Source: Acinetobacter sp. C32I
Lineage (GTDB): Bacteria > Pseudomonadota > Gammaproteobacteria > Pseudomonadales > Moraxellaceae
Direction of reading: 5' to 3'
Assembly: GCF_023702715.1 (NCBI RefSeq)
Contig: NZ_CP098480.1
Span: forward strand, 3,472,001-3,536,000
DNA: 64,000 bases
Shown here: positions 14,844-24,831 of the stretch, one piece after another
Layout of the letters: each line of letters starts with the position of its first letter
Position numbering within the stretch: the first letter of the stretch is position 1
Program-made: the position numbers and the translations under genes
Notes under the pieces: model-generated
The model's database searches: none
The model's input: the letters and a program-made list of their open reading frames with translations, nothing else
What the model was told of the DNA's origin: nothing

Positions 14844-17800
14844 TCACTCAGCTGTGGCTTTTTTAGGTGGACGGCCACGCGGACGACGAGGGCGGCTAGA
14901 TTTCTCTTTTTCCGCTTTCGCTGCTTCATCTTCTAGTTCTGCTTCTGTTGCTGCTGGCTTTTGTTCAGCTTTTTTAGCAGCTTGAACAGGTGCAACTTCT
15001 GCAACAGTTTCAGTTGCGGCCTCAACCTCAGCAATTACAGCAGGTTCAACGGCTTCAACTTCAACAGGTACAACTTCTGCTTCTGCGGCAACATCGGTAC
15101 GAGCAAGTTCTAAGGGTTGTTGCTCAGGTGCAGCTACAACCGTTTCTTCTGCAACAATCGTTGTTTCTGCTGGTTTCACTTCTTCTTTCGTTTCAGTGTT
15201 TTCAACAGGTGCTGGAGCAGCAGTCGATGCAATATGTGCTTCTTTTGCTTGTTCCGCAGCAAGTTTAGCCAAACGACGACGCTCACGCGGATCATTGGCA
15301 ACACGAATCGCTGCAGCTTCAGGTGGTGTTAATGCCAACACTGGCGCTGGTTCAGCTTCTTCAGTCGGCTTTTGACTTGGAAGCTCAGCATCACGTGTTA
15401 CAGGACGCTTTTCTTCCTCAACCACGGTTTCTACCACTAAAGAGCTTGCATATTGTTCAGCAAACTTTTGTAGGGCACGGTTAAAGGTGGTGATCAAACC
15501 AAACTGTTCAATCAGAATGGTGCAGTCTTCACCATAGACATGACGAATCAAGCTACCCAAGGTGTATTGACCCAACGCTGGAATTTGCGATGGTGCAATT
15601 TTTGGTGCAACTGTTTTCGGAGCTGATTGATGACCACGTTGACGACGACGTGAACGTGGGTCATTGCTGGCACGTTTCACTGGTGCTTGAGCTGCCTCTT
15701 CTACAGCCGCAGCAGGTGCTTCTTTGGCAACCACAGGTTCTGCTTGAGCTGCAGGTTTTTTCTCAGCTTTTTCGACAACAGCAGCGGTTGCAACTTCTGC
15801 TTTTGTCGCTGGCGCATTGGTCTGTTGTGGCGTCAATGCAACAATTTCGCTTTGCCCTTGATCAATATTCACAACAAGTGCTGTGCTCATCGGTTCGCTA
15901 CGAGGTGCATCGACCACATCCACTTTAACCTGTTGTGGATTTGTTGGTGCTTCAGTTGTCGCAGGAGCTTCATTCAATACGCTTTGATCGCGATGACGAT
16001 TTGGGCGATTTGGACGTTGCTGGTTACGGTCACGACGTGGTAACGGTGCAGACTCATTGCCTTGAGCATCATGATGCTGTTGCTGGTTTTGAGACTCTTG
16101 CGGTTGTTGGCGTTTTTGTTGACGCTTTAACTCACGTTGCTCTTGGCGCTGTTCTTGACGTGACAGTTGAACCACTTCTTCATGTACTTGATTTTGTTGT
16201 TCATGTGCATGTGCGTGTTGTTCACGTTGCTCTTTGTGCTTGCGCTTCTTCTGGTTTTGATTCGGACGATGTGATTTCTCGTCTTTTTCAAAACTTTCAC
16301 GTGCTTCTTGTTTCACAGGATTTTGTGAAATATAGGCATTGTTTGCTGCGGCAGGTGCAGCAGTTTCAGTCACAACAGGTGCGTTGACTTGACCAAACTG
16401 ACCACGGCTTACTGCGCCATTGTTGACCATTTGCTCAATCGCGGCTGCTGCATTCTGTGCAGAACGTGATTGATCTGTGGTTTGTGCTTGTTTTTGAACA
16501 AATAAGTTCTCTAACCAAGCGCAAGGACTTGCTGACTTTTGTGTGCTTGCTTGAGTTTGTTTTGCTTGCGCAGCTTGTTGCTGAGCCGCTTTCTTCTGTG
16601 GTGCAGCAGCTTGGTTTTGTGCAGCAGGTGCATGGTGATGCTCGGCATCTTCTAAATGCCAGTCTGAAGATTCATAGCCCAGTTCTTTTTCGCTAGAACG
16701 GGTTGCTTCAGTACGTTCGTAGCTAGAAGGCGCAAAACCATCTGGATTGAACTGGATTTGGTAATGTGGTGTTTCCAAGTGCGGGTGAGGCAATACGGTC
16801 ACACGTACATTTGAGGTTTGCTCTAGGTAAACTAGGCTGTGGCGCTTTTCATTCAATAAGAAGGCCGCAATTTCCACAGGGACTTCGACTTGAACTTCAC
16901 CTTGACGTTCACGTAAGGCAATTTCTTCAACCTTACGCATAATTGAAAGTGAGAGCGAACGTAAGTCACGTACCATACCCGTGCCATGACAGCGTGGGCA
17001 AACGTAACCTGTCGCTTCTTCTAACGAAGGACGTAGGCGTTGACGGCTCATTTCCATCAGACCAAAACGTGACAGTTGACCGAACTGGATACGTGCGCGG
17101 TCGCTTTGCGTTGCTTCACGTAATTTCGCTTCCACCATACGCTGGTTGCGGTCTTTGGTCATGTCGATGAAGTCGATCACAACGAGACCACCGATATCGC
17201 GTAAACGCAGTTGACGTGCGATTTCTTCAGCTGCTTCTAAATTGGTATTTAATGCCGTTTCTTCAACATCATGACCACGGGTTGATTTCGCCGAGTTAAT
17301 ATCGATTGAAACCAAGGCTTCAGTTTGGTCAATCACGATTGAACCACCAGAAGGCAGTTTTACTTCACGTTCATAAGCCGTTTGGATCTGGCTTTCAATC
17401 CCAAAATGAGCGAATAAAGGCTCATTCAAGGTATAGGTTTTTAATTTGTCTAATTGACGTGGCATCACTGCTTTTACGAAGTTATAGGCTTCGTTATAGG
17501 CTTGTTCACTATCAATCAGGATTTCAGCCACGTCATCACGTAAATAGTCACGGATCGCACGGGTCACCACACCTGCTTCTTGATGAACCAGCATTGGTGA
17601 TGGGCCAGAGCTCGCTGAACCTTGGATTTGTGCCCAAAGGTCAAGTAAGTGTTGTAAGTCGAGTTGTAACTCTTCTTGGGTACGGCCAATCCCCGCAGTA
17701 CGAACGATCACGCTCATACCACGTGGCACATTTAAAGAGGCTAAAATTTCTTTCAGTTCTTCACGTACTGAACCCGAAATTTGACGGCTGATACCGCCAC

Positions 17801-18200
17801 CTTTCGGATTATTCGGCATCAAAACTAAGTAACGGCCTGCAAGTGAAATAAAGGTAGAAAGGGCAGCACCTTTGTTGCCACGCTCTTCTTTTTCAACTTG
17901 AACCAGTAATTCAGTGCCTTCAGTAATGAGTTCACGAATATTTGAAGTTTGACGAGGGTCAGCTTTGAAATACGAGTTTGCAATTTCTCGCATAGACAAA
18001 AAGCCTTGACGCTGTGCGCCGTACTCAACGAAAACCGCTTCTAAAGACGGCTCAACGCGAGTGACATGACCTTTATAGATATTTGATTTTTTTTGTTCGC
18101 GTGTACGATTCTCTAAATCGAAATCGTAAAGACGATTACCAGTGATAAGTGCAACGCGAACTTCTTCGGCGTGGGTTGCATTAATCAACATACGTTTCAT
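14844..18200 (-). CDS. rne: Ribonuclease E
   Basis: An 1118-residue endoribonuclease, core of the degradosome and of rRNA/tRNA processing. [18 protein letters not shown] starts the protein; the open frame continues 30 codons further up to 18290, but the ATG at 18200 has AGGTG upstream and matches known N-termini. Domains: S1 ([27 protein letters not shown]), catalytic DNase I-like subdomain with metal Asp residues in [13 protein letters not shown] and VVIDFIDMT, and the zinc-link CPRCHGTG. After about residue 500 comes a disordered scaffold rich in Gln, Ala, Glu and Arg, with RNA-binding Arg/Gln blocks, ending in [12 protein letters not shown]. Divergent from rluC. Confidence 0.95.
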   Translation of the reverse strand: MKRMLINATHAEEVRVALITGNRLYDFDLENRTREQKKSNIYKGHVTRVEPSLEAVFVEYGAQRQGFLSMREIANSYFKADPRQTSNIRELITEGTELLVQVEKEERGNKGAALSTFISLAGRYLVLMPNNPKGGGISRQISGSVREELKEILASLNVPRGMSVIVRTAGIGRTQEELQLDLQHLLDLWAQIQGSASSGPSPMLVHQEAGVVTRAIRDYLRDDVAEILIDSEQAYNEAYNFVKAVMPRQLDKLKTYTLNEPLFAHFGIESQIQTAYEREVKLPSGGSIVIDQTEALVSIDINSAKSTRGHDVEETALNTNLEAAEEIARQLRLRDIGGLVVIDFIDMTKDRNQRMVEAKLREATQSDRARIQFGQLSRFGLMEMSRQRLRPSLEEATGYVCPRCHGTGMVRDLRSLSLSIMRKVEEIALRERQGEVQVEVPVEIAAFLLNEKRHSLVYLEQTSNVRVTVLPHPHLETPHYQIQFNPDGFAPSSYERTEATRSSEKELGYESSDWHLEDAEHHHAPAAQNQAAAPQKKAAQQQAAQAKQTQASTQKSASPCAWLENLFVQKQAQTTDQSRSAQNAAAAIEQMVNNGAVSRGQFGQVNAPVVTETAAPAAANNAYISQNPVKQEARESFEKDEKSHRPNQNQKKRKHKEQREQHAHAHEQQNQVHEEVVQLSRQEQRQEQRELKRQQKRQQPQESQNQQQHHDAQGNESAPLPRRDRNQQRPNRPNRHRDQSVLNEAPATTEAPTNPQQVKVDVVDAPRSEPMSTALVVNIDQGQSEIVALTPQQTNAPATKAEVATAAVVEKAEKKPAAQAEPVVAKEAPAAAVEEAAQAPVKRASNDPRSRRRQRGHQSAPKTVAPKIAPSQIPALGQYTLGSLIRHVYGEDCTILIEQFGLITTFNRALQKFAEQYASSLVVETVVEEEKRPVTRDAELPSQKPTEEAEPAPVLALTPPEAAAIRVANDPRERRRLAKLAAEQAKEAHIASTAAPAPVENTETKEEVKPAETTIVAEETVVAAPEQQPLELARTDVAAEAEVVPVEVEAVEPAVIAEVEAATETVAEVAPVQAAKKAEQKPAATEAELEDEAAKAEKEKSSRPRRPRGRPPKKATAE

Positions 18201-18988
18201 GGGTGTGACACCTAATAGTGATGCACACAAACAACAAGCCCAATATTTTTGAGCAAACATCTCATTGGCACGATCAAGACTCAGAAGCAACGTTGTGTAG
18301 GTCGCTCTGAAACCACGAACTGTAAATATCCAGTTGGGCTCTGATACGGTTATTTCGATGTCAGCAATATTGCTTCAATCTGGAATCCGTTGATATTTCA
18401 TGGCATGTCTTACATCTGTGAAATATCACTAGATCCGACATAATCAAAGTTTCCTGTGCGCTTCACTGGCGGGTGAGCGGTGCATTGGATGGTGACTTTC
18501 ACTGTCATTAAGCATTGAAGTCGATCCATCTGGAAGTCTCGATACGGAATGATCATCGTATCTCTGCTTGGCAGTTCCAATGCATCAACGCTTTAGCCTG
18601 AATGCGACATCAGGGAGCAAATTGTCTGATGTGGATCAGTTTACGTTTAATAACCAGCAAATTGCTGGCGACATATTTTTTCTGAACAAACTGTATGTGC
18701 TGATGCACAATTAAACGCAACAGTTTGCCATTTTGCCGATATAATAAGCCTTCGGCGTCGGCATAATTCTTTAGGACCTATCCGAGCTGTTGGTGAATAT
18801 CTCATCGATTGAAAATTTTATCTAAATAAAATTTCTGATTTGATGCTCACTTACGGCGGTATCCGTGCGCTGAATATATCAAACCTTGCAGCATCTGCCT
18901 ATGGGCTAAGTTTAGGTTTCTTGTGAAATAACTTAGCTAAATGATCATTTTTTAATCATATTTAGCAAATCTTGGATTAATCGAGCGT
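18201..18988. promoter_or_regulatory. Long structured divergent region between rne and rluC
   Basis: The 788 bases between the rne and rluC start codons hold no convincing gene. Several inverted repeats are seen: GATATTTCA/TGAAATATC (18392-18400, 18419-18427), GATACG/CGTATC (18541-18546, 18557-18562), ACATCAG/CTGATGT (18607-18613, 18626-18632), CCAGCAA/TTGCTGG around one base (18654-18668) and GCTAAGTT/AACTTAGC (18905-18912, 18930-18937). A consensus -10 TATAAT is at 18740-18745 on the plus strand, leaving about 240 bases of leader for rluC. By analogy with E. coli, the rne side may be a leader through which RNase E controls its own mRNA. Confidence 0.5.
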
Positions 18989-19921
18989 ATGAATTCTACA
19001 CAACAATGGCAAAGTGTCACTTGGTTTGACGTGGATGAGCATCAAGACGGGCAGCGAATAGATAATTTTTTATTTACCCGATTAAAAGGTGTACCGAAGA
19101 GTCGAATCTATCGTTTGATTCGTGAAGGACAAGTACGCGTAAACAAAAAAAGAATAAAAGCAGAAACACGTTTAAACATTGGCGACCAGATTCGGGTTGC
19201 GCCAATCCGCTATGAACAAAAGGATGAAACTGCGGCACCAGTCAGTGATGGCGTGGCACAAAGCCTACTCAGCCGTGTGGTGTATGAAGATGAAGGGTTA
19301 TTAGTTGTCAATAAACCTTCAGGGATTGCCGTGCATGGCGGCAGTGGTGTGGCCTATGGCTTGATTGAGGCCATGCGTGCTGCAACAGGTAAAAAATATC
19401 TGGAACTGATCCATCGGATTGACCGTGATACTTCTGGCTTGGTGATGATCAGTAAAAAGCGCAGCACCTTAAAATTACTGCAAGACTTATTGCGTGAGCA
19501 TAAAATCCAAAAAACCTATGCGGCAATTGTCAAAGGTCAAGTGAGTCTGGATCAGCAAATGATTGATGCGCCGTTATTGCGTTATGAGCTGGCCAATGGT
19601 GAACGTCGTGTCCGTGTCACTAAAGAGGGGAAGCCGAGTAAGACAGATTGGAAAGTGGTTGAGCGTTTTAAAGCCGCGACTTTGGTGCATGCATCACCGC
19701 TTTCGGGGCGTACCCATCAAATTCGTGTGCATGGTCTCAGTATTGGTCATCCTTTAGTTGGGGACGATAAATATGGGCACAATACGGCCTATACCGGTCC
19801 AGAAGCACGCCGTTTGTGCCTACATGCCATGCGTTTAGACATTCCCAATTATCCAAGCATTGAAGCGCCTATGCCTGAAGATATGCAACAGGTGATCGAT
19901 CAGTTGAGAAAGCAGAAATGA
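18989..19921 (+). CDS. rluC: 23S rRNA pseudouridine synthase RluC
   Basis: A 310-residue enzyme converting uridines 955, 2504 and 2580 of 23S rRNA (E. coli numbering) to pseudouridine. An N-terminal S4 RNA-binding domain (DGQRIDNFLFTRLKGVPKSRIYRLIREGQVRVNKKR) precedes the RluA-type catalytic domain with the active Asp in HRIDRDTSG (about residue 145) and SGRTHQIRVH. The rne/rluC divergent arrangement is conserved in gamma-proteobacteria. The ribosome binding site is weak (GAGCG). The stop overlaps the following HAD gene by four bases (ATGA), indicating translational coupling. Confidence 0.95.
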   Translation: MNSTQQWQSVTWFDVDEHQDGQRIDNFLFTRLKGVPKSRIYRLIREGQVRVNKKRIKAETRLNIGDQIRVAPIRYEQKDETAAPVSDGVAQSLLSRVVYEDEGLLVVNKPSGIAVHGGSGVAYGLIEAMRAATGKKYLELIHRIDRDTSGLVMISKKRSTLKLLQDLLREHKIQKTYAAIVKGQVSLDQQMIDAPLLRYELANGERRVRVTKEGKPSKTDWKVVERFKAATLVHASPLSGRTHQIRVHGLSIGHPLVGDDKYGHNTAYTGPEARRLCLHAMRLDIPNYPSIEAPMPEDMQQVIDQLRKQK

Positions 19922-20592
19922 GTCAAAATATCGAACTGGTGATTTTTGATTGGGATGGCACCTTATTCGATTCGGTTGGGCAAATCGTGGCAAGCTTGCA
20001 ATATGCAGCACAGCAATTTGAACAACCGCTGACGGATGATGCGGCAAAAAGTATTATTGGCCTCGGCTTACCCGAAGTCATGCAAATCCTGTTTCCACAA
20101 GTTCCGCATTTACAGCAAGATATTTTGCAATGTTATGCAGATCACTATGTGGCAAACTCCAAAGGGGATGCGTGGTTTAGCGGTGTTGCTGAGCTGCTCA
20201 CTGATCTAAAACAGCAAGGTTTAAAGCTCGCAGTGGCAACAGGCAAAAGCCGTAAGGGCTTAGACCGTGTTTTGGCACAAACCAATAGTGATGAGATCTT
20301 TGATATTACCCGTGCAGCCAGTGAAACCAAATCCAAACCAGACCCGCTGATGTTGCAGCAAATTTTGACTGAACTGGATGTCGCTGCTGACCGTGCTGTT
20401 ATGGTGGGGGATACCAGTTATGATTTGGAAATGGCGCAAAATCTGAATATGCCACGGATTGGTGTGAGTTATGGGGTGCATAGCATTGAAACCTTGCAGC
20501 AATTTCAGCCACTCACCATCGCGCACAATGTGCAGGAGCTGCATGCTTATTTGCAAAGTGTGCTGAATGTGGCAGCCTTAACCGAGAGTTAA
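19918..20592 (+). CDS. HAD-IA family phosphatase (Gph-like)
   Basis: A 224-residue HAD hydrolase. Motif I is FDWDGTLFDS with both Asp residues, motif II is AVATGKSRKG, motif III Lys is in SKPDP, and motif IV is MVGDTSYDLEMA. The cap is alpha-helical (C1), as in phosphoglycolate phosphatase and PpaX. The substrate is probably a small phosphate ester. It overlaps rluC by four bases, so it is cotranscribed and coupled with it, an association common in this order of bacteria. Confidence 0.9.
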   Translation: MSQNIELVIFDWDGTLFDSVGQIVASLQYAAQQFEQPLTDDAAKSIIGLGLPEVMQILFPQVPHLQQDILQCYADHYVANSKGDAWFSGVAELLTDLKQQGLKLAVATGKSRKGLDRVLAQTNSDEIFDITRAASETKSKPDPLMLQQILTELDVAADRAVMVGDTSYDLEMAQNLNMPRIGVSYGVHSIETLQQFQPLTIAHNVQELHAYLQSVLNVAALTES

Positions 20593-20667
20593 TCCATCCA
20601 CATCATATGAAACGACAATGATGGGAGTGTTCGCATTCCCATCATCCATAATAACAATAGGGACAAC

Positions 20668-21366
20668 ATGAGCCGTTCAATCCGTTTGCTCAATCTATTA
20701 CAGCTGCTTAGAGAATATCGCTATCCCGTGACCGCACAGGTGTTGGCTGAGCGTTTGCAGATCAGTCAGCGTAGTGTCTATCGTGATATCGAAACTTTGC
20801 GTGAACAGGGCGTATGTATTGATGCTGCTGCAGGATTAGGGTTTCAACTGAAACAAGATTTTCTGCTTCCGCCGATGACATTGAATGAAACTGAGATCGA
20901 AGCGATTTTTTTGGCGCTGAATTGGTTGAATGATATTCCTGATCTGGCTTTGAAATCGGCCTCAACTTCGGTATTGGCAAAGCTCAATGCGGTACTGCCT
21001 GAGCATTGTCAGCAGCAACTTGAACAAACCACTTTAAGATCGATCAATGTCTGGTTACCTGTCGATGAAACATTGGTGGAGCAAGTGCGTTTGGCGATTC
21101 GTCAGCAAGTCAAAATCTTGGTTGATTATGCCGACGAACAACAACGCGTCAGTTCTCGTATTTTGTGGCCATTTGCGTTAGGTTATTTTAATGATCGGAT
21201 TGTGTTAGCGGCATGGTGTGAGCTACGTAAAAGTTTTCGTCACTTCCGTATTGATCGGATTCGGGCGCTGAACTTGAGTCAGGAGCTGTACCCGCAATTC
21301 AAACAACAGTTATTTCAGCAATGGTGGGCACAGGAAATGTGTCGTGACACTACTGACAAAAACTGA
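20668..21366 (+). CDS. YafY-type HTH/WYL-domain transcriptional regulator
   Basis: A 232-residue regulator with a DeoR-like winged helix at residues 1-60 (LLNLLQLLREYRYPVTAQVLAERLQISQRSVYRDIETLREQG) and a WYL ligand-sensing domain from about residue 130 (VKILVDYADEQQRVSSRILWPFALGYFNDRIVLAAWCELRKSFRHFRIDRI). The GST gene begins 53 bases after its stop, and YafY-GST pairs are a recurring arrangement, so it probably controls that gene. The effector is unknown. Confidence 0.9.
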   Translation: MSRSIRLLNLLQLLREYRYPVTAQVLAERLQISQRSVYRDIETLREQGVCIDAAAGLGFQLKQDFLLPPMTLNETEIEAIFLALNWLNDIPDLALKSASTSVLAKLNAVLPEHCQQQLEQTTLRSINVWLPVDETLVEQVRLAIRQQVKILVDYADEQQRVSSRILWPFALGYFNDRIVLAAWCELRKSFRHFRIDRIRALNLSQELYPQFKQQLFQQWWAQEMCRDTTDKN

Positions 21367-21418
21367 CAATCAAAACAATTACATTGAAATAAGAATAACT
21401 CACCAAGGAAATATCAAA

Positions 21419-22027
21419 ATGGCACTTAAACTTTATACCAATAGTTTTTCACGTGGCGTCGTTGTTGACTGGCTGCTGATCGAGCTTGGCATTGAATGCG
21501 AGCGTATTGAGGTTGCTTTTCAAACTGAGATGAAAGCGCCTGAATATTTAAAAATCAATCCATTTGGCAAAGTACCCGTATTGGTCGATGGTGATGTGGT
21601 GGTGTATGAACTTGATGCAATTTGTGCTTATTTAGCCGATAAATTTGCGGATAAAGGCTTGGCACCCGCACTGAATGATCCAAAGCGTGGTCTATATTAT
21701 CGCTGGTTATTCTTTATTTCTGGGCCTTGGGAAGCTGCTTCAACCAATAAAATGCTCGGTGTTGAGGTGAAACCCGATCAGAAAGGCTCTGTGGGGTATG
21801 GTGATTATCAAGATGCTTATAATGCCTTTGTGCAAGGTCTTAGTGAAGTTGATCCCTATTTATGTGGTCAGCAATTTACGGCCGCGGATGTCACGGTTGC
21901 TGCAATGTTATTTTGGCAGCTAAAAATGGGTGATATTGCATCACACCCTGTAATTGAGCACTATTTAGAAAACATTAAACAGCGACCAAGCTATCAGAAA
22001 TTTGCTGAATTTTTTAGTAATGCTTAA
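21419..22027 (+). CDS. Glutathione S-transferase family protein
   Basis: A 202-residue GST. The thioredoxin-like N-terminal domain includes YTNSFSRGVVVDWLLIELGI, the cis-Pro motif NPFGKVPVLVDGD, and the glutathione-site Glu-Leu in VYELDAICAYLADKF. The all-helical C-terminal domain ends with the N-capping box FTAADVTVAAMLFW. ATG at 21419 was chosen over the longer frame (21344, overlapping the regulator) because AAGGA lies at 21405-21409. It is probably regulated by the preceding YafY protein and involved in detoxification of electrophiles. Confidence 0.9.
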   Translation: MALKLYTNSFSRGVVVDWLLIELGIECERIEVAFQTEMKAPEYLKINPFGKVPVLVDGDVVVYELDAICAYLADKFADKGLAPALNDPKRGLYYRWLFFISGPWEAASTNKMLGVEVKPDQKGSVGYGDYQDAYNAFVQGLSEVDPYLCGQQFTAADVTVAAMLFWQLKMGDIASHPVIEHYLENIKQRPSYQKFAEFFSNA

Positions 22028-22048
22028 GCTGAACGTCTATTCGTTCAA

Positions 22049-22077
22049 TAAAAAAGCCGATTCGTTCGGCTTTTTTA
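22049..22077. terminator. Bidirectional terminator
   Basis: AAAAAGCCGA and TCGGCTTTTTT flank a TTCGT loop. It lies between the convergent GST and LysR genes and overlaps the end of the latter. Confidence 0.85.
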
Positions 22078-22995
22078 TATTCGCGGTTCAGATTTGAGAT
22101 CGTTGATGTGATCGAATGCAAATACACGTTGAATTTCTTCAATGAACTGTTGTGTTGCATCACTTGGGTTCTGTTTGGGATAGCTGATAAACACATCCAG
22201 ACAGGGCAGCGGGTGGCTGAGAGCTCTGACAACGATTTGGTCGGTGGCTAGCGCTTGGATATAGGCGGGTAAAATGGCACAACGCTGCCCTGAATGCACC
22301 GCTTGAATCGCTTCGGCAATGTTGTTGGCTTCATCGATGCTTTGAAAATGAATCTGCTGCTGTTTAATGTATTGGGTAATGATTCGGGCCAAAGGCTGAG
22401 ACAGCTTATGCGTTAAAATGGTCAGGGGTATATCCTGTAATTGGGCAATGTTGATCTGTGCATGTTGTGCCAAAAGATGTTGTTTCGGCAGCATAAACAC
22501 CAAAGCCTCTTTGAGTACCAATTGACTTGAAAATGCGTCATTTTCAAATTTTTGATTAATAAAAATCAGGTCTAAATCACCCTTTTTAAGCTTGTTGATT
22601 TGATCGCTTTCTTTGAGATTGAGCGTTCGAATTTGCAGTTTGGGCAGGCGGACTCTTAAACGTGGCAAGATATAAGGGAAAATGCGAATTTCAGCAGAGG
22701 GCACAAAACCGATTTTTAAGCATTGCACTTTGGCCGCAGCAACCTGCCGTGCCATAGTGACCGCTTTGTCTGCCTGTGTTAGGGTCAGGCGAGCTTGTTC
22801 GAGGAACACCTGACCTTCATCGGTTAATTCCACTTTACGCTTGGTACGATGTAACAGTTGCACACCGACATCATCTTCAAGGTCTTTGATTTGCTGGCTG
22901 AGAGAGGGTTGCGCCGTGTGTAGTTTGAGAGCAGCTTTACTGAAACTGAGCTCTTCAGCAACGGTAATGAAATAGCGTAAATGACGTAATTCCAT
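22075..22995 (-). CDS. LysR family regulator (CatM/BenM-like group)
   Basis: A 306-residue LysR protein. The helix-turn-helix is MELRHLRYFITVAEELSFSKAALKLHTAQPSLSQQIKDLEDDVGVQLLHRTKRKVELTDEG; the LRHLRYF start and AQPSLSQQI resemble the CatM/BenM/CbnR branch, which responds to aromatic-derived acids. The effector domain runs from about residue 90. No target gene is adjacent in the usual divergent orientation; the next gene upstream starts 389 bases away. Target and ligand are unknown. Confidence 0.85.
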   Translation of the reverse strand: MELRHLRYFITVAEELSFSKAALKLHTAQPSLSQQIKDLEDDVGVQLLHRTKRKVELTDEGQVFLEQARLTLTQADKAVTMARQVAAAKVQCLKIGFVPSAEIRIFPYILPRLRVRLPKLQIRTLNLKESDQINKLKKGDLDLIFINQKFENDAFSSQLVLKEALVFMLPKQHLLAQHAQINIAQLQDIPLTILTHKLSQPLARIITQYIKQQQIHFQSIDEANNIAEAIQAVHSGQRCAILPAYIQALATDQIVVRALSHPLPCLDVFISYPKQNPSDATQQFIEEIQRVFAFDHINDLKSEPRI

Positions 22996-23384
22996 AAGAT
23001 GGGCCTAAGAATGTCTTATTATTGTTTTGCTGATGATCATGAGAAAATCATACGTTTGGCGCATTATATCTGAGCTTGTTTTATATACAATATGCTTTTT
23101 TCTAAAATATAAAAAATAGCGCAAAAGAGGTGGTTTCTGCTTTGGACTGAATTGTCAGCATGCCTTATTAATTCGGTAAAATTGTGTTGACTCGGCACGA
23201 GAAAATCAACATAAGAGATAAGCTTATGTTAGGATCAAAGACCAATGTTAGAAACTGGAATAAAACGAGAACAGTAAAAAAATCATCATGATTTAAAAGA
23301 CTATCGCGTTCACAATAATCCAGAGATGACACAGGATCTACCTCAGCCACCTCATGCGATGAGACTCCACCAAAGAAGACCTAC
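22996..23384. other. Intergenic region with two inverted repeats
   Basis: This 389-base divergent gap between the LysR and MBL genes holds no credible gene. AACATAAG (23208-23215) and CTTATGTT (23223-23230) form an 8-bp inverted repeat, and AAATCAT-C-ATGATTT (23280-23294) a second one. They could be operators or leader hairpins of the MBL gene; nothing else was recognised. Confidence 0.4.
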
Positions 23385-24437
23385 ATGAAAGATAAGCCGA
23401 CATTAACCTATCAATTGCCGACACAATCTTGCTTGAGCCATACTTGGGGGAAACCTCCTTTTCCACATGAGGCTTCTGATCATTGTGGGATTGACCGCTT
23501 CTATAATTTGCAGAAACCGTTAACGCCTTTCGATCGTAAGGGATTGCTAAAGTGGTTAGCGACGCGACAGTCTTCTACCTGGAAGGTGGACCGTTCACAT
23601 GAATGGACCTTGCGTAACCACATGCTGGAGCTACCGCAGAATCGACCACATGCCGATTTAAATGACTGGCAAATTTGGTTTGTAGGGCATGCGACGGTGC
23701 TTATTCAGATCGGCGCTTATAATTTCCTGACTGATCCGGTCTGGTGTGAGTATGTCAGTCCGAAGCAGGGCAATGGCCCACGCCGTGTCTGTCCTGCGGG
23801 GATTGCCCTAGAACACCTCCCAACCATTCATGGGGTGTTGCTAAGCCACAATCATTATGATCATATGGATTTGGCGACTTTAGAATGGTTACATCAAAAA
23901 TTCGAAATGCCGATTTATACGGGCTTGGGCAATGGCTATTATTTGCCAAAGCACTTACATGTGATTGAGATGGATTGGTGGCAGGAAATTCCATTTCATG
24001 ATGAATTGAAGATTGCCTATACACCTGCACAGCATACCTCTGGGCGAGGGGTTCGAGATCAGAATCGGGCGCTGTGGGGCGGCTTTTCTTTGCTTGCCAA
24101 AACAGGCCACTGTTTCTTTGCGGGTGATACCGGTTATGCAGCGCACTTTAAGCAGATCCATGAGCGTTATGGCGATGCGCGAGTAGCGTTATTGCCGATC
24201 GGCGCTTATGAACCACGTATGCTCATGCGTTATGTGCATATGAATCCACAAGATGCATTTCATGCCCATTTAGATCTGCATGCCCATCGTTCCTTGGCGA
24301 TTCATTATCGAACTTTTCAACTGACCGATGAAGATCGTGATGCACCTGAGCATGAACTGCAGCAAGCCATGAAATCCTCTTCAAAATTGGTCAATCCGTT
24401 TTATTGTATTCGTGAAGGCCACTTTATTCGTGCTTAG
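23385..24437 (+). CDS. Metallo-beta-lactamase-fold hydrolase, NAPE-PLD/UlaG-like
   Basis: A 350-residue MBL protein. The metal motif is LLSHNHYDHMD (about residue 150), further ligands are in YTPAQHTSGR and FFAGDTGYAAHF, and LAIHYRTF supplies the last His. The core is preceded by DWQIWFVGHATVLIQIGAYNFLTDPVWCEYVSP, diagnostic of the NAPE-PLD-like branch acting on phosphodiesters or phospholipids. No signal peptide. The substrate is unknown. Its last 14 bases overlap the convergent DoxX-like gene tail to tail. Confidence 0.9.
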   Translation: MKDKPTLTYQLPTQSCLSHTWGKPPFPHEASDHCGIDRFYNLQKPLTPFDRKGLLKWLATRQSSTWKVDRSHEWTLRNHMLELPQNRPHADLNDWQIWFVGHATVLIQIGAYNFLTDPVWCEYVSPKQGNGPRRVCPAGIALEHLPTIHGVLLSHNHYDHMDLATLEWLHQKFEMPIYTGLGNGYYLPKHLHVIEMDWWQEIPFHDELKIAYTPAQHTSGRGVRDQNRALWGGFSLLAKTGHCFFAGDTGYAAHFKQIHERYGDARVALLPIGAYEPRMLMRYVHMNPQDAFHAHLDLHAHRSLAIHYRTFQLTDEDRDAPEHELQQAMKSSSKLVNPFYCIREGHFIRA

Positions 24438-24831
24438 CATTTTGTAGTGCTTTGATACACCACAGTGAAATCACAGAAAGGCTTGCAAGTGCCATATTCA
24501 TGACCACAGGGTTAAAGGCCTGATAGGTTTGATTGGGATAAATCAACAAAACGCAAATAAAGAGTCCTATCAGGCTAATAATACTGAGCCAATGCAAATA
24601 TTTATGCGTTAAAAATAAAAACAGACTACCAAAAATGATCTCGGCAAGACCAGACAAGGAAATCATCCAGCCAATATAAGGCGTAGGCATATGGAGTTGC
24701 TGCCAAACATACTGTTCACCTTCAACCTGAAATATGAGTTTGGGAATCAGCCCCTGATATATCCAAAGGACGGCAATAATCCACTGACAAAACCTTAGGA
24801 TCTGTTGAATCGTTTGGTTTTGGCTATTCAT
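24424..24831 (-). CDS. DoxX-like small membrane protein
   Basis: A 135-residue protein with four hydrophobic segments. RFCQWIIAVLWIYQGLIPKLIF followed by MISLSGLAEIIFGSLFLF fits the DoxX-like (PF13781-type) family, found in redox-related membrane complexes. It overlaps the preceding DCC-family gene by ATGA, so the two are cotranslated; a thiol-redox role for the pair is an inference. Confidence 0.75.
   Translation of the reverse strand: MNSQNQTIQQILRFCQWIIAVLWIYQGLIPKLIFQVEGEQYVWQQLHMPTPYIGWMISLSGLAEIIFGSLFLFLTHKYLHWLSIISLIGLFICVLLIYPNQTYQAFNPVVMNMALASLSVISLWCIKALQNAKHE

Noticed and set aside
14990..17791. Several plus-strand ORFs of 70-160 codons opposite rne
   Set aside because: They are Leu/Gln/Phe-rich shadows of the Ala/Glu/Gln-rich RNase E scaffold, with no start signals or domains.
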